Below, piece after piece: positions 1-8,948 of a stretch of 46,744 bases of DNA. Both the position numbers and the translations under genes were made by a program. The notes under the pieces were generated by a model, which ran no database searches, had not been told where the DNA came from, and saw only the letters and a program-made list of their open reading frames with translations. This stretch comes from Limnohabitans sp. GTDB taxonomy: Bacteria; Pseudomonadota; Gammaproteobacteria; Burkholderiales; Burkholderiaceae_C. The stretch lies in assembly GCA_018882835.1 (NCBI GenBank), contig VERE01000021.1:1-46744 (forward strand), read 5' to 3'. Each line of letters opens with the position of its first letter. The first letter of the stretch is position 1.

Positions 1-3
1 CCC

Positions 4-1131
4 GTGAAAGCCTCGACCCGAACCAGTTCCGCCAAGAAGGCAGTCAAGCCTGCGGCCAAAAAAGCCGCTGCACCCGCCAAAGCCGCCCACGCTGCCAAGA
101 CGGCCAAGACGGCCAAGCCAGTGGCTAAATCCGCTAGCAAGACGCCCGCCAAGCCTTTGGCCAAGACGCCCGCTAAGGCGCCAGTCAAAACCGTTGCCAA
201 GTCCGCCGCAAAGCCGGTCGCCAAGAAGCCTGCGACTAAAGCGACCATCAAGGCGCCTGTCAAAGCTCCCGCCAAGTCCGCCTCCAAAGCGCCCGCTAAG
301 ACCCCAGTCAAGACGGTAGCTAAGACGGTAGCCAAAACCGCGCCCGCTAAGAAAGCAGCTGCGCCGGTGAAGGCGGCGCCCTCGAAGGGAGCCAAAACCA
401 CGACACCGGTGGCGGCCAAAACAGTTGCCAAGGTGGGCTCCAAAGCTGTGCCCAAAGCGGTCGCCGCAAAAGCGCCCCCTCCCGTGCCCACCCCTGTGGT
501 CGCCACGCCCCCTGTGGCGGCCCCGGTGCCCGCGCCACGCAAGTCATCTCGGGCCGCCAAGGCGGCCTCGATGGTGCCGCCGCCGCCCGCGCCAGTGGTG
601 GCCTCGAACGCCGCCAAGTCCAGTTATGGGCCCATTTCGACCCCTTCCCTTCCCAACTTTATTCCTGTGATTCCTAAAAAAGACGCCAAGTTGGCCAACA
701 ACTGGAAAACCACGCCTGTGGAAAAACTCTCCGATGCAGAAGTGCTCGCCATGCCCGATGGCGAGTACATGAATGACACCCAAATGGCCTTCTTCCGCCT
801 GAAGCTGGTCCAATTGAAACTAGACATCCTGGCCAATGCCGGTGAAACCACCGAGCATTTGCGTGAAGACACCGTCATCGTGCCTGATCCGGCAGACCGC
901 GCCACCATCGAGGAAGAGCATGCGCTGGAGCTTCGGACGCGTGACCGCGAGCGCAAACTGCTGAAGAAAATCGAACAGTCCATTTCCCGCATCGATGCCG
1001 GTGATTACGGCTATTGCGATGAAACCGGCGAACCCATCGGGGTAGGCCGTTTGCTGGCACGCCCCACGGCCACCTTGTCACTGGAGGCCCAACAACGTCG
1101 CGAACTGAAGCAGAAAATGTTTGGTGATTGA
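4..1131 (+). CDS. dksA: DksA/TraR-family RNA polymerase-binding regulator with long Ala/Lys/Pro tail
   Basis: The last ~130 residues match DksA, which enters the RNA polymerase secondary channel and, with ppGpp, resets promoter choice in starvation. The coiled-coil tip motif DPADRA and the following helix with ELRTRDRERKLLKKIE are clear, then YGYCDETGEPIG and RLLARPTA. Of the four zinc cysteines of E. coli DksA only the first survives (CDET for CxxC, then Ser and Ala at the last two), so the finger probably binds no zinc. Residues ~1-210 are a low-complexity tail of AKK, APAK and KTVAK units plus Pro-rich stretches, resembling histone H1 tails, which makes the protein far longer than the usual ~150 aa. 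The GTG at 4 is the first start in frame, but the true start could lie before the window. A strong terminator follows. Family assignment is firm; the role of the tail is unknown. Confidence 0.88.
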   Translation: MKASTRTSSAKKAVKPAAKKAAAPAKAAHAAKTAKTAKPVAKSASKTPAKPLAKTPAKAPVKTVAKSAAKPVAKKPATKATIKAPVKAPAKSASKAPAKTPVKTVAKTVAKTAPAKKAAAPVKAAPSKGAKTTTPVAAKTVAKVGSKAVPKAVAAKAPPPVPTPVVATPPVAAPVPAPRKSSRAAKAASMVPPPPAPVVASNAAKSSYGPISTPSLPNFIPVIPKKDAKLANNWKTTPVEKLSDAEVLAMPDGEYMNDTQMAFFRLKLVQLKLDILANAGETTEHLREDTVIVPDPADRATIEEEHALELRTRDRERKLLKKIEQSISRIDAGDYGYCDETGEPIGVGRLLARPTATLSLEAQQRRELKQKMFGD

Positions 1132-1153
1132 TTTTGTTTTTCTCTGAGTTTGG

Positions 1154-1183
1154 AACGGCAGGTTTTGACCTGCCGTTTTTTTT
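1154..1183 (+). terminator. Rho-independent terminator after dksA
   Basis: A perfect 10-bp stem (1154-1163 with 1168-1177) closes a TTTG loop and runs into a T tract at 1176-1183. It sits 22 bases after the dksA stop and separates dksA from the dcw promoter. Confidence 0.93.
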
Positions 1184-1308
1184 ACTTCTCATACCCTACT
1201 TTCAGTGACTTCTCTAAGTGCTTCATTTGCAAAGAAAATTTCTCTTGGACGGCTCTTTAAAACCGCTCTAAGTCATTGATTCCATTGAAAAAAATCACAG
1301 TTGGACTG

Positions 1309-1336
1309 TTGCGAACCGACAAAATCCTGATACAGT
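1309..1336 (+). promoter_or_regulatory. Probable main promoter of the dcw cluster
   Basis: A -35-like TTGCGA (1309-1314) and a -10-like TACAGT (1331-1336) are 16 bases apart, and TGA just before the -10 gives an extended -10. The predicted start is near 1343, inside the MraZ repeat array. The stretch 1184-1308 holds no gene and nothing else that I can recognise. The assignment is by eye. Confidence 0.5.
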
Positions 1337-1368
1337 GCAAAAAAGTGCAATTAAGTGGTGAAAAGTGT
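1334..1368 (+). promoter_or_regulatory. MraZ operator: four AGTG repeats at exact 10-bp period
   Basis: AGTG occurs at 1334, 1344, 1354 and 1364, each in an A-rich setting (AAAGTG, TTAAGTGG). MraZ proteins are known to bind arrays of short G-rich direct repeats spaced one helical turn apart just before mraZ. The first repeat overlaps the -10 and the rest cover the expected start site, so binding should repress the cluster. Confidence 0.72.
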
Positions 1369-1427
1369 CATTCGACAACTTCACCACCCTTGCCGTTCAC
1401 GCTGTCATTTTGTAAGGGTTCGCCGCT

Positions 1428-1856
1428 GTGTTTCAGGGTGCTTCATCACTGAGTCTCGATGCCAAGGGTCGCTTGTCGGTCCCGACGCGCCATCGCGATG
1501 TGCTGGCCGCCACGGCGGGCGGCCAGTTGACAGTAACCCGCCATCCCCATGGCTGCTTGATGATTTTTCCGCGCCCTGAGTGGGAGAAGTTTCGCGAGCG
1601 CATTGCTGCTCTGCCCATGAGCGCGCAATGGTGGAAACGCATCTTCTTGGGCAATGCCATGGACGTCGAGATGGACGGCACGGGCCGCGTGTTGATTTCC
1701 CCGGAGTTGCGCGCCTCGGCGGGTATCGCCAAGGACACCATGCTGCTGGGCATGGGCAACCACTTTGAACTGTGGGACAAGGCCAGCTACGAAGCACAAG
1801 AAGCTCAAGCCATGCAAGGCGAGATGCCCGATGTCTTCAAGGACTTCTCTTTCTGA
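1428..1856 (+). CDS. mraZ: MraZ transcriptional regulator, first gene of the dcw cluster
   Basis: MraZ is a ring-forming AbrB-like DNA-binding protein that represses the division and cell wall cluster from its own promoter. At 142 aa this is family length, and it shows the two expected half-domains: residues 1-~50 with [16 protein letters not shown] and ~75-125 with [17 protein letters not shown], both carrying the DxxGR core of the MraZ fold. The start is a GTG preceded by AAGGG at 1414-1418. The phased AGTG repeats upstream are its likely target, so the gene should be autoregulated. rsmH begins nine bases after the stop. Confidence 0.96.
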   Translation: MFQGASSLSLDAKGRLSVPTRHRDVLAATAGGQLTVTRHPHGCLMIFPRPEWEKFRERIAALPMSAQWWKRIFLGNAMDVEMDGTGRVLISPELRASAGIAKDTMLLGMGNHFELWDKASYEAQEAQAMQGEMPDVFKDFSF

Positions 1857-1865
1857 GGAAGGGCG

Positions 1866-2792
1866 GTGGACACACCATGGCAGCACACCACCGTCTTGTT
1901 GAACGAAGCGGTCGAGGCCCTTTGCATTCAGCCAGACAAGACGTATGTGGATGCCACTTTTGGTCGTGGCGGCCATTCGCGGCTGATTCTTTCCAAGCTC
2001 TCGGCTCAAGGGCGATTGATTGCCTTCGACAAGGACCCCGACGCCATCGTGCAGGCGGCGCAAATACAGGATGCGCGTTTTGCCATACGCCACGAGGGCT
2101 TTTGCGAGCTGGGCAACTTGCCGGCGCAGTCGGTGGCGGGCGTCCTGATGGACCTGGGCGTCAGTTCGCCGCAGATCGACAACCCGGCACGCGGTTTTTC
2201 ATTTCGAAACGATGGTCCGCTGGACATGCGCATGGACCCCACGCGGGGGCAAAGCGTGCGCGATTGGCTTCAAGAGGCAGAGCTTCAACAGATAGCGGAG
2301 GTGATTCGTGACTATGGCGAAGAACGGTTTGCTGTTCCGATTGCAAAGGCGATTGTTGCTCGCCGACAAGAACGGGGCATTCCTGCAGGCACCCTTGAGC
2401 TGGCCCAGCTCGTGGCTGGCGCGGTCAAAACCCGCGAGCCGGGCCAGGACCCTGCAACGCGGACATTTCAGGCTTTTCGGATTTTCATCAATGCCGAGCT
2501 TGAAGAGCTCGAACAGGCGCTGAAGGCGGCACTGCATGTACTTGAACCTGGAGGGCGCCTGGCTGTGATCAGTTTCCATTCGCTGGAAGATCGCATCGTC
2601 AAACAATTCATCGCGAAGCATTCGCGAGAAGTGTTCGACCGCCGCGCGCCCTTCGCGCCACCCAAGGTCATGGACTTGAGAGCCCTGGATCGCCTCAAGC
2701 CAAGTCCCGAAGAGGTCAAGGCCAACCCCCGCTCTCGCAGTGCCATTTTGCGTGTCGCACAGCGCTTGCCTTTGCCGGAGGCTGCCACATGA
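1866..2792 (+). CDS. rsmH: 16S rRNA (cytosine(1402)-N(4))-methyltransferase
   Basis: RsmH (MraW) uses S-adenosylmethionine to N4-methylate C1402 in the decoding centre of 16S rRNA. The 308-aa protein has the SAM loop [11 protein letters not shown] (28-38), [10 protein letters not shown] (96-105), [15 protein letters not shown] (110-124) and the C-terminal [15 protein letters not shown], all RsmH hallmarks. The start is a GTG nine bases after mraZ, with GAGGAAGGG as ribosome binding site; the nearby ATG at 1877 is out of frame. The stop overlaps the ftsL start (ATGA), so translation is probably coupled. Confidence 0.97.
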   Translation: MDTPWQHTTVLLNEAVEALCIQPDKTYVDATFGRGGHSRLILSKLSAQGRLIAFDKDPDAIVQAAQIQDARFAIRHEGFCELGNLPAQSVAGVLMDLGVSSPQIDNPARGFSFRNDGPLDMRMDPTRGQSVRDWLQEAELQQIAEVIRDYGEERFAVPIAKAIVARRQERGIPAGTLELAQLVAGAVKTREPGQDPATRTFQAFRIFINAELEELEQALKAALHVLEPGGRLAVISFHSLEDRIVKQFIAKHSREVFDRRAPFAPPKVMDLRALDRLKPSPEEVKANPRSRSAILRVAQRLPLPEAAT

Positions 2793-3103
2793 CGCGCCTC
2801 AACGTGCTGTTGCTGTTGGCCATCATGGCCAGTGCCATTTTCTTGGTACGAACCCAGTACGACTCGCGGCGCTTGTTCACCGAGTTTGACCGTGCGCGCT
2901 CGGAGGCCCACAAATTGGAGTTGGAGCGTGAGCGGCTGGACTTAGAGCGCCGCGCACAAGCAACGCCCTTGCGTGTGGAAAAAATCGCGCGCGAGCAATT
3001 GAACATGCGCACCATCACCCCGGCGATTTCGCAATATGTGGATCCCACAGGCAAGCCCGCAAGCCTTGTGGTCACGCCTGCGCCCAAGGAGGCCAAGCCG
3101 TGA
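2789..3103 (+). CDS. ftsL: Cell division protein FtsL
   Basis: FtsL is a small bitopic membrane protein that forms the FtsQLB complex and helps activate FtsWI septal synthesis. This 104-aa protein has a membrane segment at about 4-20 ([17 protein letters not shown]) after a very short cytoplasmic end. A heptad-rich coiled coil follows at about 23-75 ([19 protein letters not shown]). Sequence identity in FtsL is low, so the call rests on topology and on its fixed place between rsmH and ftsI. It overlaps both neighbours by four bases. Confidence 0.93.
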   Translation: MTRLNVLLLLAIMASAIFLVRTQYDSRRLFTEFDRARSEAHKLELERERLDLERRAQATPLRVEKIAREQLNMRTITPAISQYVDPTGKPASLVVTPAPKEAKP

Positions 3104-4836
3104 GCAGTCGCAGCGTGCAGTACACCTCCAGCCCATTGCTGGCCAGCAAGACGCCCGTATGGCGCAGCCAGTTCATCGTGGCCTGCATTGCTTTGGGCTT
3201 CCTGGGCTTGGTCGGGCGCGCAGCTTACGTTCAGGTGATTGACAACGCCTTCTTCAAGCGCCAGGGCGTGGTGCGTTTTGTGCGCACCTTGGAGTTGCCC
3301 GCCAATCGGGGCCGCATTCTGGATCGAAATGGCCTGATTCTGGCCTCCAGCGTGCCTGTGCCCAGCATCTGGGCCAGTCCGGAAGATCTGGAGCGTGAGC
3401 CGTCCAAGCTGAAGGCTTTGGCCAAGTTGCTGGAGATGCCCCTTGCCGAGCTTGATCGCCGACTGCAAGACGAAGACAAGAGCTTCGTGTGGCTCAAGCG
3501 CCAGGTTGATGAATCGGTTGCCAAACAAATTGCGGCGCTCAACATCAAAGGCGTCTATTCCCGAAAGGAATACAAACGCATTTACCCTGAAGGCGAATCG
3601 GCAGCACACATCGTGGGCTTCACCAATGTGGAAAACATGGGGCAGGAAGGCATCGAGTTGACCTTCAACAAAGAGCTGGGCGGGCGTGCGGGCTCTCGGC
3701 GCGTCATCAAAAACCGGCTCGGCCAGGTGGTGGAGGATATTGGCGAAATGGTGCCGCCAGTCGATGGCAAAGATTTGCAGCTCAGCGTCGACAGCAAGGT
3801 TCAGTTCTTCGCCTACCAAAAGTTGCGCGATGCGGTCATCGAAAACAAAGCTGCGGCTGGCAGCGTGGTGGTGCTCGATGTGGAAAGCGGCGAAGTGCTG
3901 GCCCTCGCCAACTACCCCAGCTATTCGCCTGAGCGGCGTGTCAACCTCAGTGGCGCGCAATTGCGCAACCGCGCGTTGACCGACACCTTTGAGCCTGGCT
4001 CGACCATGAAGCCATTTGTGGTCGGGTTGGCGCTGGAAAAGGGCATCGTCAAGCCCGAAACGCCTATCCAGACGGCGCCCGGTCGCCTCTCGCTGGGCGG
4101 GCATACCATCAGTGATGCGCACCCGCATGCCCTGCTCAGCGTGAATGAGGTCATTCAAAAGTCGAGCAACGTCGGCACCGTGAAGATTGCCATGCAAATG
4201 CCGCCACAGGCCATGTGGGAAATGTTCACGCAGGTGGGCTTTGGCCAGAAGCCGCAAGTGCCTTTCCCCGGCGCTGTGGCCGGGCGCTTGCGTGCCTACA
4301 AAACTTGGCGTCCGATCGAGCAAGCAACCATGAGTTACGGCTACGGGCTATCGACCAGTTTGTTCCAGCTCGCGCATGCCTACAGCGTGTTCGCGCGGGA
4401 TGGTGACATCATGCCGGTCACCATGTTGAAGGTGACGGACAAAGTGCCTGGCGTGCAAGTCATCGAGCCCCGCCATGCCGCTGCCATGCGCAACATGCTG
4501 CACATGGTGACCAGTCCTGGTGGCACAGCCCAGAAAGCGCAAACCATGGGTTACTCAGTGGGTGGCAAAACCGGTACGGCCCACAAGCAAGAAGGCCGTG
4601 GCTATGCTGGCAAGAAATACCGTGGCTTCTTTGTCGGCATGGCACCCATCGAGCGGCCGCGCATTGTGGTGGCCGTGATGATCGACGAGCCAACGAACGG
4701 GCGCTATTTTGGTGGTGATGTGGCTGCACCTGTGTTCAGCCAAACCGTGCAACAGACCTTGCGCATGATGGGCGTGCAGCCCGACCTGTCGGTCAAGCCG
4801 CAGGTGATTGCCAAAGCCGAGCCGGAGTCTTTCTGA
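3100..4836 (+). CDS. ftsI: Septal peptidoglycan transpeptidase FtsI (PBP3)
   Basis: FtsI crosslinks septal peptidoglycan as partner of the FtsW glycosyltransferase. The 578-aa protein has a membrane anchor near residues 24-45, the class B dimerisation domain starting at RGRILDRNG, and a transpeptidase domain with its three motifs: STMK with nucleophile Ser301, SSN at 355-357, and KTGT from Lys490. It starts at a GTG overlapping the ftsL stop; the stop shares one base with the murE start (TGATG). All catalytic residues are present. Confidence 0.97.
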   Translation: MSSRSVQYTSSPLLASKTPVWRSQFIVACIALGFLGLVGRAAYVQVIDNAFFKRQGVVRFVRTLELPANRGRILDRNGLILASSVPVPSIWASPEDLEREPSKLKALAKLLEMPLAELDRRLQDEDKSFVWLKRQVDESVAKQIAALNIKGVYSRKEYKRIYPEGESAAHIVGFTNVENMGQEGIELTFNKELGGRAGSRRVIKNRLGQVVEDIGEMVPPVDGKDLQLSVDSKVQFFAYQKLRDAVIENKAAAGSVVVLDVESGEVLALANYPSYSPERRVNLSGAQLRNRALTDTFEPGSTMKPFVVGLALEKGIVKPETPIQTAPGRLSLGGHTISDAHPHALLSVNEVIQKSSNVGTVKIAMQMPPQAMWEMFTQVGFGQKPQVPFPGAVAGRLRAYKTWRPIEQATMSYGYGLSTSLFQLAHAYSVFARDGDIMPVTMLKVTDKVPGVQVIEPRHAAAMRNMLHMVTSPGGTAQKAQTMGYSVGGKTGTAHKQEGRGYAGKKYRGFFVGMAPIERPRIVVAVMIDEPTNGRYFGGDVAAPVFSQTVQQTLRMMGVQPDLSVKPQVIAKAEPESF

Positions 4837-6374
4837 TGCAAGCCCTGTACACGCCCCAAGATGCAGCCCGCTGGCTTGGCCAGCGTGGCGCAGGGCGTTT
4901 GCGCACCGACAGCCGTCAAGTGCAAAGGGGCGATGCCTTTTTGGCCTGGCCGGGCGCTCGCCATGATGGTCGCCGCCATGCCGCTCAGGTCTTGGCACAA
5001 GGTGCTGCAGCATGTTTGCTAGAAGCGCAGGGCTTGCAGATGCAAGCCGATGCAGCAACCGAAGCCATGGCCTCCTATCCGCACCTAAAGCAAGCCAGTG
5101 GCCTGATTGCTGCTGCCTACTATGCGCATCCCAGCCACCATCTGGATGTGGTGGCCATCACCGGCACCAACGGCAAGACTTCCTCGGCTTGGTGGTTGGC
5201 ACAGGCTTTGACACGCCTGGGACGTCGGTGTGCCGTGGTCGGCACGCTGGGGATGGGAGAAATCCAGTCGGATGCCCTGGGGCAGGCCAGCGTCAAAGGC
5301 CCATCGACCGGACTGACCACACCGGACGCTGTTGTGTTTCAAGGCGCTTTGCACGATTTCGTTCAAGCCGGCGTGAAAGCATGTGCGGTCGAGGCTTCGT
5401 CCATTGGACTGATGGAGCATCGGCTGGAGGGCACGCGTGTCAGGGTGGCCCTGTTCACCAACTTCAGCCAAGACCACCTCGACTACCACGGCAGCATGGC
5501 AGCCTACTGGCAAGCCAAACTTCGTTTGTTCGATGACGCAGGTCCGCAGGCGGCTGCCGTCAACCTCGACGATCCCAAAGGCTTGGCGCTGGTCGAGCAT
5601 TTGCTGGCCCAGGCTGTGATACCGGCCGATCGGCTATGGACTTTTGGGGAGTCTGCCTCTGCGCGTCTGCAGGCGCGCAACATTCAGTTCGTGACCCCAG
5701 GCGCAAGTTCGGCCAGTTCGACCGGGCTGTGCTTCGAGGTGACCGAGGGCGCTGAATCTTACCGACTGGTCACGCCATTTGTGGGGCGCTACAACGTCAG
5801 CAATTTGTTGGGTGTGATGGCCAGCATGCGTGCACTGGGCGTTGCATTGACCGATGCGGTTGCTGCTTGCCAAGGGCTTTTGGCGGTGCCGGGGCGCATG
5901 CAAACCGTGGCTATCGAAGGTCATCCATTGGTGGTGGTGGATTACGCGCACACCCCCGATGCTTTGAGCCAGGCATTGTTGGCCTTGCAGCCCTTGGCGC
6001 AAGCGCGCGGCGGGCAATTGCATTGCATCATCGGTTGCGGTGGCGACCGCGATGCCGGTAAACGTCCCTTGATGGCTGCTGCCGCACAAGCCCATGCTCA
6101 GCAGGTGGTGCTGACCAGCGACAACCCGCGCAGCGAAGACCCGTTGCACATCTTGCAACAGATGCAGGCTGGACTGACGCCAGGTTCTGCGGTTCAGACC
6201 ATCGTGGAGCGCGCTCAAGCCATTGCGCACAGCGTCATGCAAGCCGCAGCCAGCGACATCGTGCTGATCGCAGGCAAGGGCCATGAGGACTACCAGGAAG
6301 TGGCGGGCGTGCGCCAGCCTTTCTCCGACGTTCAACAAGCCCGGCTTGCTTTGCAAAGAAGGGGCAATGCATGA
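4836..6374 (+). CDS. murE: UDP-MurNAc-L-Ala-D-Glu:meso-diaminopimelate ligase
   Basis: MurE adds the third residue of the peptidoglycan stem peptide in the cytoplasm, using ATP. The 512-aa protein has the Mur ligase P-loop GTNGKT (Lys114), the central NFSQDHLDYHG motif, and DNPR at 429-432, the signature of enzymes that select meso-diaminopimelate rather than lysine. This fits a Gram-negative wall. The start shares a base with the ftsI stop, and the end overlaps murF as ATGA. Confidence 0.97.
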   Translation: MQALYTPQDAARWLGQRGAGRLRTDSRQVQRGDAFLAWPGARHDGRRHAAQVLAQGAAACLLEAQGLQMQADAATEAMASYPHLKQASGLIAAAYYAHPSHHLDVVAITGTNGKTSSAWWLAQALTRLGRRCAVVGTLGMGEIQSDALGQASVKGPSTGLTTPDAVVFQGALHDFVQAGVKACAVEASSIGLMEHRLEGTRVRVALFTNFSQDHLDYHGSMAAYWQAKLRLFDDAGPQAAAVNLDDPKGLALVEHLLAQAVIPADRLWTFGESASARLQARNIQFVTPGASSASSTGLCFEVTEGAESYRLVTPFVGRYNVSNLLGVMASMRALGVALTDAVAACQGLLAVPGRMQTVAIEGHPLVVVDYAHTPDALSQALLALQPLAQARGGQLHCIIGCGGDRDAGKRPLMAAAAQAHAQQVVLTSDNPRSEDPLHILQQMQAGLTPGSAVQTIVERAQAIAHSVMQAAASDIVLIAGKGHEDYQEVAGVRQPFSDVQQARLALQRRGNA

Positions 6375-7774
6375 CCGCATCGCTAAGCCTCTCTTTGCGC
6401 CAAGCACAACAGTGGCTGACCCAGGCACACGCCGTGGGCGATGCAGCCACCGTGGTCCATCGCGTTCACACCGACAGTCGCACCCTGCAACCGGGCGACC
6501 TGTTTGTCGCTCTCAAAGGCGAGCGCTTCGATGCCCATGATTTCTTGTCGCAAGCCAAGGCTCACGGCATCGCAGGTGCCTTGGCCGAACGTGGCTTGCA
6601 AGAGGCCGGACTGTGCGGCCTGCAAGTGCCCGACAGTCGGGTGGCTTTGGGTGAATTGGCCGCCGGATGGCGCCGCCAGTTTCATCTGCCCCTGGTGGCA
6701 GTCACCGGCAGCAACGGGAAAACCACCGTGACCCAGATGATCGCCAGCATCATGCATGCCTGGGCAGGTGATCACTCATTGGCCACTCAGGGCAATTTCA
6801 ACAACGACATTGGCCTGCCCCTGACCCTGCTGCGCCTGCGCGCTGAACACCACTGCGCCGTGGTCGAAATCGGCATGAACCATCCCGGCGAAATCGAAGG
6901 CTTGGCCCGTATGGCTGCGCCTACCGTAGCGGTGGTGAACAACGCGCAGCGTGAGCACCAGGAATTCATGACCAGCGTGGAAGCTGTCGCGCGCGAAAAC
7001 GGCGCTGTCCTTGAAGCGTTGCCACAGGATGGCGTGGCGGTGTTCCCTGCCGACGACGTTTACACGCCGTTGTGGCAATCGCTGGCGGGCAACCGGCGTT
7101 GCCTGCGCTTTGGCGAAATCGCTGCCGCCGAGGTGTCTTTGCTGCGCAGCGAATGGCTGCAAAACCATTGGCAAGTGAGCCTTCAGACGCCTTCAGGCAA
7201 CTTCACGACACGCCTGCATCTGGCCGGCCGGCACAATGTGCGCAACGCGTTGGCCGCCACCGCCTGCGCGCTCGCTGCGGGTGCACCACTGGCCGCCATT
7301 GCCCAGGGCTTGGACAACTTTGCCCCGGTCAAAGGCCGCTCTCGCGCCTTTCAATTGGCGCACCAAGGGCGTGTGATCACAGTGGTGGACGACACCTACA
7401 ACGCCAATCCAGACTCGGTCCGCGCGGCCATCGATGTGCTGGCCGACTTGCCCGCGCCGCGCATGCTGGTGCTGGGCGACATGGGTGAGGTGGGCATGCA
7501 GGGCCCGGCTTTTCACGCAGAGGTGGGTCAGCACGCGCGTGCGCAACACATCGATCGGTTGCTGGCGCTGGGTGAGTTGTCGCGGCACGCTGCGCAGGCC
7601 TACGGCCAGGGAACGCATTTCGAGAGCATGGACAACTTGCAGTCGGCCGTACTGGCACAACTGCCGCAGATGGGCAGCGTGTTGGTCAAGGGTTCGCGTT
7701 TCATGAAGATGGAACGTGTCATCGATGCCCTGCAGGCTCATGCCATGACAAAAGAGGATACCCCATGCTGCTAA
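6371..7774 (+). CDS. murF: UDP-MurNAc-tripeptide:D-Ala-D-Ala ligase
   Basis: MurF completes the UDP-MurNAc-pentapeptide by adding D-Ala-D-Ala, the product of ddl further along the cluster. The 467-aa protein has the N-terminal MurF fold ([20 protein letters not shown]), the P-loop TGSNGKTT with Lys117, and the C-terminal [15 protein letters not shown] motif that is diagnostic for MurF. It overlaps murE by four bases and mraY by ten, as in other tightly packed dcw clusters. Confidence 0.97.
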   Translation: MTASLSLSLRQAQQWLTQAHAVGDAATVVHRVHTDSRTLQPGDLFVALKGERFDAHDFLSQAKAHGIAGALAERGLQEAGLCGLQVPDSRVALGELAAGWRRQFHLPLVAVTGSNGKTTVTQMIASIMHAWAGDHSLATQGNFNNDIGLPLTLLRLRAEHHCAVVEIGMNHPGEIEGLARMAAPTVAVVNNAQREHQEFMTSVEAVARENGAVLEALPQDGVAVFPADDVYTPLWQSLAGNRRCLRFGEIAAAEVSLLRSEWLQNHWQVSLQTPSGNFTTRLHLAGRHNVRNALAATACALAAGAPLAAIAQGLDNFAPVKGRSRAFQLAHQGRVITVVDDTYNANPDSVRAAIDVLADLPAPRMLVLGDMGEVGMQGPAFHAEVGQHARAQHIDRLLALGELSRHAAQAYGQGTHFESMDNLQSAVLAQLPQMGSVLVKGSRFMKMERVIDALQAHAMTKEDTPCC

Positions 7775-8943
7775 GCCTGGCGCAATGGCTGCAAAGCCTT
7801 TCCCCCGACTTCGGATTTTTCCGGGTCTTTCAGTACCTCACATTTCGTGCAGTGATGGCCGCCATGACAGCCTTGCTGATTGGTCTCGCAGCGGGACCCT
7901 GGGTGATTCGCCGTTTGACCGCGCTGAAAATTGGACAGCCCGTGCGTGGCTATGGCATGGAGACCCACCTCAGCAAAAGCGGCACGCCCACCATGGGCGG
8001 TGTACTCATTTTGATTGCCATTGCCATTTCAACGTTGCTGTGGTTCGATTGGTCCAACCGCTTCGTGTGGATTGTGCTGATCGTGACCCTGGGCTTTGGC
8101 GCCATCGGCTGGGTCGACGACTGGCGCAAGGTCGTGCACAAAGACCCGGAAGGCATGCGCTCGCGCGACAAGTATTTCTGGCAGTCTGTCATCGGTTTGA
8201 TCGCGGCGCTGTACCTTGTTTTCAGCATTTCCGAAAGCAACAATCTTCGCGTGCTCGAATTGTTCAGCACCTGGGTTCAATCGGGCTTCGACGTCGATTT
8301 GCCGCCCAAGGCCGGGTTGATGCTGCCTTTCTTCAAAGAAGTGAGCTACCCCCTCGGTGTGTTTGGTTTTGTGATCATGACCTACCTGGTCATCGTCGGC
8401 TCCAGCAATGCGGTCAACTTGACCGATGGCCTCGATGGCCTGGCCATCATGCCGGTGGTGATGGTGGGCTCTGCCTTGGGCGTTTTTGCCTACGTCACTG
8501 GCAGTTCGGTGTATTCCAAGTACCTGATCTTTCCCTACATTCCTGGCTCTGGCGAGTTGCTGATTTTCTGTTCGGCCATGGCCGGTGCGGGCCTGGCCTT
8601 TCTGTGGTTCAACACCCATCCGGCCCAGGTGTTCATGGGCGACGTGGGCGCGCTGGCCCTGGGTGGCGCATTGGGCACCATTGCTGTCATCGTGCGCCAG
8701 GAAATTGTGCTGGCCATCATGGGCGGTATCTTTGTGGTCGAAGCCCTGTCAGTGATGGCCCAGGTGAGTTATTTCAAATATTCCAAACGCAAATACGGTG
8801 AAGGCCGGCGCATTTTGAAAATGGCGCCCCTGCACCATCATTTTGAAAAGAGCGGCTGGCGCGAAACGCAGGTGGTGGTCCGGTTCTGGATCATCACCAT
8901 GCTGTTGTGTCTGGTCGGTTTGTCCACCTTGAAATTGCGCTGA
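7765..8943 (+). CDS. mraY: Phospho-MurNAc-pentapeptide translocase
   Basis: MraY transfers phospho-MurNAc-pentapeptide to undecaprenyl phosphate, making lipid I at the inner membrane. The 392-aa polytopic protein (about ten membrane segments) carries the family motifs: KSGTPTMGG (71-79), the Asp pair at 118-119 in [15 protein letters not shown] (218-226), the catalytic-site Asp293 in GDVGALALG, and the HHH motif at 357-359. An AGAGG ribosome binding site lies inside murF. murD starts five bases after the stop. Confidence 0.97.
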   Translation: MLLSLAQWLQSLSPDFGFFRVFQYLTFRAVMAAMTALLIGLAAGPWVIRRLTALKIGQPVRGYGMETHLSKSGTPTMGGVLILIAIAISTLLWFDWSNRFVWIVLIVTLGFGAIGWVDDWRKVVHKDPEGMRSRDKYFWQSVIGLIAALYLVFSISESNNLRVLELFSTWVQSGFDVDLPPKAGLMLPFFKEVSYPLGVFGFVIMTYLVIVGSSNAVNLTDGLDGLAIMPVVMVGSALGVFAYVTGSSVYSKYLIFPYIPGSGELLIFCSAMAGAGLAFLWFNTHPAQVFMGDVGALALGGALGTIAVIVRQEIVLAIMGGIFVVEALSVMAQVSYFKYSKRKYGEGRRILKMAPLHHHFEKSGWRETQVVVRFWIITMLLCLVGLSTLKLR

Positions 8944-8948
8944 ACGAG

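Noticed and set aside
2716-4323. Long open frame (535 codons) on the - strand across ftsL and ftsI
   Set aside because: It lies opposite clearly coding genes with all catalytic motifs; its product is His/Ala-rich with no known motif. It is a codon-bias shadow of the + strand genes.
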